Source: Oryzobacter telluris
GTDB taxonomy: Bacteria; Actinomycetota; Actinomycetes; Actinomycetales; Dermatophilaceae
Direction: 5' to 3'
DNA length: 64,000 nt
Assembly (NCBI RefSeq): GCF_043099285.1
Contig: NZ_CP170723.1
Span: 1,612,001 to 1,676,000, forward strand
Part shown: one piece after another, positions 56,201-62,815 of the stretch
Layout: each line of letters begins with the position of its first letter
Numbering within the stretch: the first letter of the stretch is position 1
Program-made: the position numbers and the translations under genes
The notes under the pieces: model-generated
Told to the model about the DNA's origin: nothing
The model's database searches: none
What the model saw: only the letters and a program-made list of their open reading frames with translations

Positions 56201-56621
56201 CACCTCGGGCGGGCTCGCGCTCGTCGAGGGCGAGTACACCCTCGACACCGTCGTCGACGCCGGCCAGGCGGGTACGCGGGCCACGGCGATGCTGCCCGGG
56301 GGCGGCTTCGTCGTCCTCGACACCGACGTCACGCCCGAGCTCGAGCTCGAGGGCGCGGCGCGCGACCTCGTCCGGGCGGTCCAGCAGGCCCGCCGCGACG
56401 CCGGGCTCGACGTCTCCGACCGCATCTCCCTCGAGGTGGCCGGGGCCGAGTTCGTCTACCGGGCCGTGCTCAACCACCGCGACCTCGTCACCGGCGAGAC
56501 CCTCGCCGAGCAGCTGACGGTGGGGCCCGACCTCGACGCGCTGGCGGCCGACGGCGACGGCGTGACCGAGGTCGTCGTCGGCGAGCGCTACCCCGTGCGC
56601 CTGCGCGTCTCGCTGCGCTAG
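53274..56621 (+). CDS. ileS: Isoleucyl-tRNA synthetase
   Basis: This 1115-residue class I synthetase has the HIGH motif as PHYGH (~72-75) and KMSKS in GQKMSKSLRNYPD (~659). The WDTHGLP segment, the CP1 editing domain and the long C-terminal region are present. The length and the PHYGH form resemble the eukaryote-like (type 2) IleS, a class often insensitive to mupirocin (family knowledge). ATG 53274 follows CAGGAG. Expression is controlled by the T-box upstream, and the hairpin at 56630 ends the transcript. Confidence 0.97.
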   Translation: MTYPKVSTTGEHTGAAFGVPASPRFPQVEEAVLAHWAADDTFRASVENRPTGERGENEFVFYDGPPFANGLPHYGHLLTGYVKDVVPRYQTMRGRRVERRFGWDTHGLPAELEAMRLNGIKTTDEILELGIEKFNEACRDSVMKYTGDWREYVTRQARWVDFDHDYRTMNPDYMESVIWAFKSLFDKGYVYEGFRVLPYCWNDETPLSNHELRMDDEVYQNRQDPAVTVGYVLTDTGEDAVLDGAHVLVWTTTPWTLPSNLAVMVGSAIDYVVVEGPVPGTDTTARYLLAEARLPAYARELADAEGEFTVLGRYTGADLVGRTYAPPFSYYADHENAFRVVAADDAVTTTDGTGVVHTAGAFGEVDKEVTDREGIEAVMPVSKSGRFTVPVADYEDVQVFDANPMIIDHLRNATKGEGSTGSVTPGTVLLRRETYDHSYPHCWRCREPLIYKGVESWFVEVTAFKDRMVELNKEITWVPEHVKDGQFGKWLENARDWSITRNRFWGSPVPVWKSDDPAHPRIDVYGSFAELERDFGDLPRDRDGNPDLHRPFVDELTRPNPDDPTGRSTMRRVEDVLDVWFDSGSMSYAQVHYPFENADWFAGTDTEDAHFPADFIVEYIGQTRGWFYTLHVLATALFDRPAFSSCISHGIVLGNDGQKMSKSLRNYPDVTEVFDRDGADAMRWFLMASPILRGGNLVVTEEGIREGVRQVLIPLWNSWSFFALYANAMDGGAGYEAQWSTASTDPLDRYLVAKLRVLVDTVQGQLDTYDVPGACESVRQFVDVLTNWYIRRSRERFWDTGSGDGSAARAAFDTLFTALEVVTRVTAPLLPLVTEEIWRGLTGGRSVHLEDWPDASLLPADDELVAAMDQVRAVCSTGSSLRKAEKLRVRLPLTELTVVTPDPAAFEPFAGIVADELNVKSVRVLDVADASGSDFGISRRLTVNARAAGPRLGREVQVAIKGSKSGDWSVADDGTVTSGGLALVEGEYTLDTVVDAGQAGTRATAMLPGGGFVVLDTDVTPELELEGAARDLVRAVQQARRDAGLDVSDRISLEVAGAEFVYRAVLNHRDLVTGETLAEQLTVGPDLDALAADGDGVTEVVVGERYPVRLRVSLR

Positions 56622-56629
56622 GCACCTCT

Positions 56630-56668
56630 CCCGCACGACCTCCCCGCGCCACGGGGAGGTCGTGCGGG
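56630..56668 (+). terminator. Terminator of ileS
   Basis: A 17-bp perfect stem (CCCGCACGACCTCCCCG and complement) with a five-base loop lies eight bases after the ileS stop codon and is followed by ATTC. Confidence 0.88.
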
Positions 56669-56711
56669 ATTCAACGAGGTCCGAGGGGGTGCGTGCGCCC
56701 ACCTGCGGGTC

Positions 56712-56717
56712 TAGGTT
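56712..56717 (+). promoter_or_regulatory. -10 box (TAGGTT) of the M14 carboxypeptidase gene
   Basis: TAGGTT lies 62 bases before ATG 56780, which has a CAGGAGC ribosome-binding site. It matches the TAGGNT form of the window. Confidence 0.45.
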
Positions 56718-56779
56718 GCCTTGGTGGCGCATAGTCGCCGCACAGCAAGGGTCACCCCCCGACGCAGCAGGAGCAGCCG

Positions 56780-58858
56780 ATGAAGTCTCTACCTGTCCAC
56801 ACCCGACGACTTCCGATGACGGTGGCGCTCGCTGCCGCGGTCGTCCTCACCGGGGCGGGGGTGTCCGCAGCGACGCCCTCTCCTTCCGGGGAGAAGGTCC
56901 AGGTCGTCCACGTCAACGCCAAGACGCCCGCCGAGCGCACCAAGGTGAACAACCTGGGGCTCGACACGACCGAGCACGGTGACGCGTCGGGTGTCGAGGT
57001 CCTCCTCCACTCCGCCGCCGACGCCAAGAGGCTGCGCGACGCCGGGTTCACCTGGCGCGTCGAGGACGCCGACCTCGCCGCCACGATGCGCAAGGCCCGT
57101 GCCGCCGACAAGGCGTACGCCGCCTCCGTCGCCGCGTCCGGCCTGCCGAGCGGGCGCACGTCGTACCGCACCCTCGACGAGGTCAACGCCGAGCTGGCCC
57201 AGCTCGCGGCCACCTACCCGACCCTCGTCAAGCCGCTGACCCTGGAGCGCAAGAGCGTCGAGGGTCGCGACGTCAAGGGCATCGAGATCACGACCAACGC
57301 CGCGAACGTCGACGACGGCAAGCCCGTCATGCTGATGATGGGCGCGCACCACGCGCGCGAGTGGCCCTCGGTCGAGCACTCGATGGAGTGGGCGTACGAG
57401 CTGCTCAAGGGCTACGGCACCGACGCCCGCGCCACGAACATCGTGCAGAAGACGCGCACCATCATCGTGCCGGTCGTCAACGTCGACGGCTTCGTCATCA
57501 GCCGCTCCGCCGCCCCCATCGGCGACTTCGGCACCTTCGACTACGAGATGAAGCGCAAGAACTGCACCATCTCCGCCAACACGCCCGCGGCGTACCGCAC
57601 CGGCACCTGCAACGCGAACCTCGCCGGCCGCCTGCGCGGCACCGACCCGAACCGCAACTACCCCGGCTTCTGGGGCGGCAACGGCGCGAGCACCTCGTGG
57701 AGCAGCGACACCTACCGCGGTGACGGCCCCGGCGACACCCCCGAGGTCGACAACATCAAGCGGCTGATCTCCAGCCGCCAGGTCACGAACCTCATCACCA
57801 ACCACACCTTCAGCAACCTCGTGCTGCGCCCGCCGTCGCTGCTCTCCACCGGGTACTCGCCCGACGAGCCGCAGTACAAGGCCCTCGGCAAGAGCATGAC
57901 CGACGCGAACTCGTACTCGAACTGGGCCTCGTTCCAGCTGTACGACACCTCCGGGTCGGTCGAGGACTGGAGCTACTGGCAGACCGGTGGCTTCGGGTTC
58001 ACCTTCGAGATCGGCACCGAGGGCTTCCACCCCGAGTACCAGAACGCCGTCGTCGCCGAGTACCTCGGCCTCGAGCCGGCAGCGGGTGCGGGCAAGGGCG
58101 GCAACCGCGAGGCCTACTACCGGATGGCCGAGGCGACGGTCGACAAGGCGTTCCACTCGACCATCACGGGCACGGCCCCCGCGGGCCGCGTGCTCACGGT
58201 GAGCAAGTCGTTCCAGACGCTGACCTCGCCGGTGAACCAGCCGGACGGCTCGGTGGGAGCACCCGTCGCGTACCAGAACGACCTCTCGTCGTCGCTGAAG
58301 ACGACCGGTGGCAAGTTCTCGTGGGCGGTCAACCCGTCGACGCGTCCGGTCGTCGCCGGCCGCTGGGGTCGTGACCCCGCGGCGCCGGCGCAGCCGACGC
58401 AGGCGCTGACCAACCCGGCCGGCACGCCGGGGACGTTCGAGTCGGAGACGACGACGTTCACCATCGGCGGCATGCCGCAGTACGACAACTTCAAGGCCGA
58501 GGTGCGGGTCCAGTGGCCCGACGCCAACGTCGACTGGGACGTCGTCATCTACAACGAGGCCGGTGAGGTCGTGGGCTCCGCGGAGACCCTGGCCGACCCG
58601 GAGGTGGCGCTGCTCATCGAGCCCGTCCCCGGTACCTACACCGTCGAGCTCATCAACTACGACGGTGGCGAGACGAGCGACTGGACCGGCGAGGTCCGCT
58701 TCGGCGGTCCCGACCCGGCCAACTACACCGGCGTCAAGGAGGCGTGGACCCTCACGTGCTCGACGACCGGTGGCGCGATGGTCTCGCAGCGCTCGGTCAT
58801 CGTCGACCGCGGCAAGACCGTGGACGTCGGCAACGCCTGCAAGAAGGCCAAGGGCTGA
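56780..58858 (+). CDS. Secreted M14 zinc carboxypeptidase
   Basis: This is a 692-residue exported enzyme with a signal peptide (~1-31) and an N-terminal pro-domain (~35-115). The peptidase domain shows the zinc ligands in GAHHAREWPSVE, the substrate Arg region GTDPNRNYPGFWGG, the third ligand in LITNHTFSN and the catalytic Glu in FTFEIGTEGFHP. A C-terminal PPC-like beta domain (~560-650) follows. Such enzymes release C-terminal residues from peptides outside the cell. It stands alone between two strong terminators. Confidence 0.94.
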   Translation: MKSLPVHTRRLPMTVALAAAVVLTGAGVSAATPSPSGEKVQVVHVNAKTPAERTKVNNLGLDTTEHGDASGVEVLLHSAADAKRLRDAGFTWRVEDADLAATMRKARAADKAYAASVAASGLPSGRTSYRTLDEVNAELAQLAATYPTLVKPLTLERKSVEGRDVKGIEITTNAANVDDGKPVMLMMGAHHAREWPSVEHSMEWAYELLKGYGTDARATNIVQKTRTIIVPVVNVDGFVISRSAAPIGDFGTFDYEMKRKNCTISANTPAAYRTGTCNANLAGRLRGTDPNRNYPGFWGGNGASTSWSSDTYRGDGPGDTPEVDNIKRLISSRQVTNLITNHTFSNLVLRPPSLLSTGYSPDEPQYKALGKSMTDANSYSNWASFQLYDTSGSVEDWSYWQTGGFGFTFEIGTEGFHPEYQNAVVAEYLGLEPAAGAGKGGNREAYYRMAEATVDKAFHSTITGTAPAGRVLTVSKSFQTLTSPVNQPDGSVGAPVAYQNDLSSSLKTTGGKFSWAVNPSTRPVVAGRWGRDPAAPAQPTQALTNPAGTPGTFESETTTFTIGGMPQYDNFKAEVRVQWPDANVDWDVVIYNEAGEVVGSAETLADPEVALLIEPVPGTYTVELINYDGGETSDWTGEVRFGGPDPANYTGVKEAWTLTCSTTGGAMVSQRSVIVDRGKTVDVGNACKKAKG

Positions 58859-58868
58859 ACCACCCTGC

Positions 58869-58910
58869 GCCGCAGCCGAACCGGTCCAGCTGGGCCGGTT
58901 CGGCTGCGGC
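58869..58910 (+). terminator. Terminator of the carboxypeptidase gene
   Basis: A 16-bp perfect stem (GCCGCAGCCGAACCGG and complement) with a ten-base loop begins eleven bases after the stop codon. Confidence 0.8.
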
Positions 58911-58921
58911 AGGGGTGAACT

Positions 58922-58966
58922 GACGAGGTGGTGCCCGGGTCCCCGCGACCCGGGCACCACCTCGTC
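58922..58966. terminator. Second, 20-bp-stem palindrome between convergent genes
   Basis: The arms 58922-58941 and 58947-58966 (starting GACGAGGTGGTGCCCGGG) pair perfectly around five bases. It lies between the carboxypeptidase gene and the convergent rhodanese gene and can end both transcripts. It has the same size as the dispersed palindromes elsewhere in the window. Confidence 0.75.
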
Positions 58967-59012
58967 TCCACGCCGGGCGGGCGACTGACCCCGTGCGCCC
59001 TCCCGACGGGTC

Positions 59013-59411
59013 TCAGGCGGCCCGCTCCCCGGCGGGTCGGGTGGCCAGGCCGGCGGCGCCCCACGCCGCGAAGCCCCCGTCGACGTCGGTCGCGCGGTGC
59101 ACGCCCACGTCCCTCAGGGCGGCGGCGGCCAGGCTCGACGTGTACCCCTCCTGGCACAGGACGATGACGCGCAGGTCGTCGTCGGCGATCGGCAGGGCCG
59201 CGTCGTTGGTCGCGTCGAACCGCCACTCGAGGACGTTGCGCTCCACGAGGAGCGCCCCCGGCACCTCCCCGTGCTCGGCGCGCTGGGCGGCCGGACGGAT
59301 GTCGACGAGGACGGCGCCCTGGGTCAGCTCCAGGGCGGCCTGCTCGGGGGTGAGCCGGTCGAGCCGGGCGCGGGCGGCCGAGAGGAGCAGGTCGATGCGG
59401 CTGGTGCTCAC
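59013..59411 (-). CDS. Rhodanese-like domain protein
   Basis: This 132-residue single rhodanese domain has the active-site Cys loop in VIVLCQEGYTSSLAA and the family start GAVLVDIRPAAQRAEHGEVPGA. Rhodaneses transfer sulfane sulfur. The GTG 59411 overlaps the cysteine dioxygenase stop (GTGA), so the two proteins probably act in the same cysteine-sulfur oxidation route. Confidence 0.9.
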   Translation of the reverse strand: MSTSRIDLLLSAARARLDRLTPEQAALELTQGAVLVDIRPAAQRAEHGEVPGALLVERNVLEWRFDATNDAALPIADDDLRVIVLCQEGYTSSLAAAALRDVGVHRATDVDGGFAAWGAAGLATRPAGERAA

Positions 59412-59902
59412 CAGTCGTCACCCGCCCGGCGCGACTCGGTGAGCTCGAGGACGCCCTCGCGGTCGGCGTAGTCGTTCATCCGCTCCAGGCGCGGGGCGTA
59501 GACGTGCAGCGAGACGGCCGGGTCGGGTCCCTCGTTGGTCACCCGGTGCACGTACTGCGCGCCGAAGCCGTGGGAGGCGCCCCTGCGGTGGATCCGCTTG
59601 AGGCCGCGGACCAGGCCGTGCACGGCGGTCTGCTCGACCAGCGCGCCCTGGAGGACGACGAAGGCGCCGGCGCTGCCTCCGTGGTCGTGCCACGGGGTGC
59701 CCTGGCCCGGCAGCCAGGTGAGCAGCCACACCTCGTGGTCGCCGTCGGCGAGGAGGCGGCGGAAGTAGCGGGCGCTGGGGTCGAAGTCGACGTGCGGGCG
59801 CCACAGGTCGTCCTGGCCGGCGAGGCGCCGGGCCGTGGTGAGCGGGCTCGTCGAGGGCGTGGCGTGGGTCTGCGGCAGGGTCGGGCGGGCGATGACGGTC
59901 AT
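59408..59902 (-). CDS. Cysteine dioxygenase type I
   Basis: This 164-residue cupin oxidises cysteine to cysteine sulfinate. The iron ligands appear in GTPWHDHGGSAGAF and YVHRVTNEG. The segment WLPGQGTPWHDH is characteristic of bacterial CDO. It is followed directly by a rhodanese gene and preceded by a leader peptide rich in Cys codons, so its expression is probably tuned to cysteine supply. Confidence 0.9.
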   Translation of the reverse strand: MTVIARPTLPQTHATPSTSPLTTARRLAGQDDLWRPHVDFDPSARYFRRLLADGDHEVWLLTWLPGQGTPWHDHGGSAGAFVVLQGALVEQTAVHGLVRGLKRIHRRGASHGFGAQYVHRVTNEGPDPAVSLHVYAPRLERMNDYADREGVLELTESRRAGDDW

Positions 59903-60019
59903 GGGTGTGCTCCGGTGCTGGTCAGGGGCCCGGCGCGCAGGGGCGCTGCTCGGGCGGGGGAGGTGAGGTGCTGGGGTGGTGCTGGAGTCGTGCTGGAGTC
60001 GTGCGCGGCGGCCGGGTGC

Positions 60020-60100
60020 TCAGGCCGTGGCGAGACAGCGACAGCCGCGGCGCGTCATCGGCAGGGCCGGGCGCGGGCTGCACATTCGCTGCGAACTCAT
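60020..60100 (-). CDS. Cys-containing leader peptide upstream of cysteine dioxygenase
   Basis: This is a 26-codon reading frame starting MSSQRMCSPRP and ending TRRGCRCLATA. It has three Cys codons, two of them as TGT-CGC-TGT near the end. A -10 box TACCGT (60107-60112) and a -35 box TTGCAC (60131-60136), read on the minus strand with an 18-base spacer, place the transcript start at the ATG itself. It ends ~118 bases before the dioxygenase gene. This is the pattern of leaderless Cys-attenuation peptides known in mycobacteria. Its translation is inferred. Confidence 0.6.
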   Translation of the reverse strand: MSSQRMCSPRPALPMTRRGCRCLATA

Positions 60101-60106
60101 GCGAGC

Positions 60107-60136
60107 ACGGTAGTCACATAACGTCGAGTTGTGCAA
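60107..60136 (-). promoter_or_regulatory. Promoter of the leader peptide and cysteine dioxygenase operon
   Basis: On the minus strand, TTGCAC (60136-60131) and TACCGT (60112-60107) are spaced by 18 bases, and the ATG follows six bases after the -10. GTTATG is repeated around the -35 region, a possible regulator site. Confidence 0.6.
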
Positions 60137-60188
60137 CCCATAACATCAAGTGTGGACGGGCGGGAAGGCCTCCGCCGCCCGGTGGCCG

Positions 60189-60240
60189 GCGAACGTGGGT
60201 GAAAAGTGTCGCCATGCCGACGGTTCTCACCCACGTTCGC
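60189..60240. repeat. 52-bp inverted repeat upstream of folC
   Basis: The outer arms GCGAACGTGGGTGA (60189-60202) and TCACCCACGTTCGC (60227-60240) pair perfectly. The inner part pairs with mismatches to a CCATGC centre. Its overall size equals that of the TGATCA palindromes, though the sequence differs. Confidence 0.7.
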
Positions 60241-60306
60241 GGGATGCGGGCGCGGCCCGGGCCTGCGCTGGACCGGCGGGGTCGCCACGTCGGACAGAAT
60301 GGGCGG

Positions 60307-61701
60307 GTGAGTCCCGCACCCGACGCCCCGCTCCGCGACGCCGCCCACCAGGCCGCCGTCACCCGCAGGATGCGCGAGGTCGAGCAGTCGATCCTCTCCC
60401 GCGCCCCCGAGCACGACCTCGAGCCCTCGCTCGACCGGATCGCCGCGGTGATGGAGCTGCTCGGCGACCCGCAGCGCACCTTCCCCGTCATCCACGTCAC
60501 GGGGACCAACGGCAAGACGAGCACCGCGCGCATCATCGAGTCGCTGCTGCGCGAGCTGGGGCTGAAGACCGGACGGTTCACCTCCCCGCACCTGCACTCG
60601 ATGCTCGAGCGGGTCGCCATCGGCGGCGTCCCCATCGAGGCCGAGCGGTTCCTCGACGCGTACGACGAGGTCATCCCGTTCATCGAGATCGTCGACGGAC
60701 GCTCGATCCTCGACGGCGGCCCGGCGATGACGTACTTCGAGGTCATCGTGGCCGTCGCCTACGCCGCGTTCGCCGACCTGCCGGTCGACGTCGCGGTGGT
60801 CGAGGTCGGCATGGGTGGCTCGTGGGACGCGACCAACGTCATCGACGCCCCCGTGTCGGTGGTGACGCCCATCGGCATGGACCACGCCCACTTCCTCGGC
60901 GACACGATCGAGGCGATCGCCACCGAGAAGGCCGGCATCATCAAGCCCGACGCCATCACCGTGTCCGGGCTCCAGCTCGAGCCCGAGGCCTACGAGGTCC
61001 TGCGTGAGCGCGCCGAGGAGGTCGGTGCGCGAATCGTGCTGGAGGGCAACGAGTTCGGCGTCTCCGAGCGTGATGTCGCGGTCGGCGGCCAGCAGATCTC
61101 GGTGCGCGGTCTCGCGGCCGAGTACCCCGACCTCTACCTCCCGCTGCACGGCACGCACCAGGCCCAGAACGCGGCCGTCGCGATCGCCGCGGTCGAGGCC
61201 TTCCTCGGCGGTGGCGAGCAGCCGATCGACATCGAGGTGGTCCGCGCCGGGCTGGCCCGGGTCGACTCACCGGGACGGCTCGAGATCGTCCGGCGCAGCC
61301 CCACCGTGCTCGTCGACGCCGCGCACAACCCCGCAGGGGCCGTGGCGCTCGTCCAGGCGCTCGAGGACTCGTTCACCTTCGCCCGGCTCGTCGGCGTCAT
61401 CGCCGTGATGAAGGACAAGGACGCCGCCGAGATGCTCGAGATCCTCGAGCCGGCCCTCGACGAGGTCGTCGTCACCCGCACCACCTCGCCGCGCGCGATG
61501 TCGCCGCGCAAGCTGGGCGAGATCGCCGCCGAGATCTTCGGTGACCACCGCGTCACCGTCGTCGACGAGCTGCCCGACGCCCTCGACCAGGCCGCCGGGC
61601 TCGCCGACGCCGGGGGCGGTGTCGGGGGAGGGGTGCTCGCCACCGGCTCGGTCGTCACCGCGGCCGAGGTCCGCATGCTCCTCGGGACGACGAACGTCTG
61701 A
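60307..61701 (+). CDS. folC: Folylpolyglutamate synthase / dihydrofolate synthase
   Basis: This 464-residue Mur-ligase-like enzyme adds glutamate to folates. The P-loop is VIHVTGTNGKTST, the omega-loop region is GRFTSPHLHSMLERV, and the metal-binding segments are VVEVGMGGSWDATN and DHAHFLGDTIEAIATEKAGI. The C-terminal Rossmann domain contains VLVDAAHNPAGA. The GTG 60307 has no ribosome-binding site; a CAGAAT box ending six bases before it suggests a leaderless mRNA. Confidence 0.95.
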   Translation: MSPAPDAPLRDAAHQAAVTRRMREVEQSILSRAPEHDLEPSLDRIAAVMELLGDPQRTFPVIHVTGTNGKTSTARIIESLLRELGLKTGRFTSPHLHSMLERVAIGGVPIEAERFLDAYDEVIPFIEIVDGRSILDGGPAMTYFEVIVAVAYAAFADLPVDVAVVEVGMGGSWDATNVIDAPVSVVTPIGMDHAHFLGDTIEAIATEKAGIIKPDAITVSGLQLEPEAYEVLRERAEEVGARIVLEGNEFGVSERDVAVGGQQISVRGLAAEYPDLYLPLHGTHQAQNAAVAIAAVEAFLGGGEQPIDIEVVRAGLARVDSPGRLEIVRRSPTVLVDAAHNPAGAVALVQALEDSFTFARLVGVIAVMKDKDAAEMLEILEPALDEVVVTRTTSPRAMSPRKLGEIAAEIFGDHRVTVVDELPDALDQAAGLADAGGGVGGGVLATGSVVTAAEVRMLLGTTNV

Positions 61702-61738
61702 CCTCCTCGGGTCGATGACGCCGGTGCGCCGGCGGGTC

Positions 61739-61744
61739 TAGGGT
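61739..61744 (+). promoter_or_regulatory. -10 box (TAGGGT), leaderless start of the lipoprotein gene
   Basis: TAGGGT ends seven bases before ATG 61752 with no ribosome-binding site between them. Confidence 0.6.
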
Positions 61745-61751
61745 GCGGCGC

Positions 61752-62792
61752 ATGCGCCGGACCGCCACCACCCTCGCCGCCGTGGTCCTGCTCGGTGTCG
61801 CCGGGTGCGGCGGGTCCCCGGCGTCGGGTGGTGCGTCGTCGGGCTCGGCGACGCCCAGCGCGCCGGCCTCCTCAGCTGGGCCGGACACCCCGCGCGAGGG
61901 GCCGACGGGCGTCCTCGCGGCCACGGACGGCAAGGCCTCCACGGTGGCGACGAAGGTCGATGTCGGGGGCCAGCCGTGCGGGGTGGTCGTGGCGTTCGAC
62001 GCGGTGTGGGTCAGCGTCAACGACACCGCCGAGCTGCTGCGCATCGACCCCGCGAAGGGCGTCGTGACCCACCGGACGAAGGTCGCCGACAAGCCGTGCG
62101 AGATCACGGCGACGAAGGACGCCCTCTGGGTCGTGACCCAGTCGGGCGTCGTCGACCGGGTCGACCCCGCCACGCGCACGGTGGTCGCCTCCGTGCCGAC
62201 GGGGTTCGCCTCGTACGAGGCGGTGGAGGCGTTCGGCAGCATCTGGGTGAGCAACCGCAACGGGCAGTCGCTGACCCGCGTCGACCCCGCGTCGAACGCG
62301 ACCACGACCGTCGACCTCCCCGGGGTCAACGCCGGAGGCCTCGCGGCCACGGCGGACGCGCTGTGGGTCGGCGACGACACGACCGGCTCGGCGGCCATCG
62401 CCCGGGTGGACCCGACGTCGCTGGCCGTGACGAAGGTCGAGGTCGGGGGCAACCGTCCCGGCTACGTCGCGGCGACGGGGGACCGGGTCTGGGTCTCGCG
62501 GGTGAAGTCCGGCACGGTGACCGCCCTCGATGCCGCGTCCGGAGCGGTCGTCGGTCGGCCCACGCCGGCCGGGTCGTCGCCGGTGAACCTCGCGGGCAGC
62601 CCCGACGGCCGCTGGGTGTGGGTGCCCGACGACGCGACGAACCTCCTCACCCGCATCGACGCGGCGACCGGCGATGCCGTGGAGCGGCTCGAGGTCGGCT
62701 CGGGTCCGGCCGTCGTCGCACCCACGGACGAGGGCACCTGGGTCACCAACTTCGGTGACGGCTCGGTCTGGTTCGTCGCCCTCGCCGGCTGA
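61752..62792 (+). CDS. Lipoprotein with YncE/Vgb-like beta-propeller
   Basis: This is a 346-residue exported lipoprotein with lipobox LLGVAGC at residues 13-19 and a Ser/Ala/Pro-rich linker. About six repeats of ~42 residues follow, each with a D-A-(V/L)-W-V-type strand and an RVDPAT-like turn (RIDPAKG, RVDPATR, RVDPASN, RVDPTS, ALDAASG, RIDAATG), which fit a beta-propeller. Ligand and role are unknown. The gene stands alone and is convergent with the gene at 62816. Confidence 0.85.
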   Translation: MRRTATTLAAVVLLGVAGCGGSPASGGASSGSATPSAPASSAGPDTPREGPTGVLAATDGKASTVATKVDVGGQPCGVVVAFDAVWVSVNDTAELLRIDPAKGVVTHRTKVADKPCEITATKDALWVVTQSGVVDRVDPATRTVVASVPTGFASYEAVEAFGSIWVSNRNGQSLTRVDPASNATTTVDLPGVNAGGLAATADALWVGDDTTGSAAIARVDPTSLAVTKVEVGGNRPGYVAATGDRVWVSRVKSGTVTALDAASGAVVGRPTPAGSSPVNLAGSPDGRWVWVPDDATNLLTRIDAATGDAVERLEVGSGPAVVAPTDEGTWVTNFGDGSVWFVALAG

Positions 62793-62815
62793 CGCCGGTC
62801 AGCGCGGCGTGGACC

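Noticed and set aside
53127..56732. A 1201-codon minus-strand frame opposite ileS
   Set aside because: It is a shadow of a certain synthetase gene, and the sequence is compositional, rich in Val/Asp/Gly/Arg.
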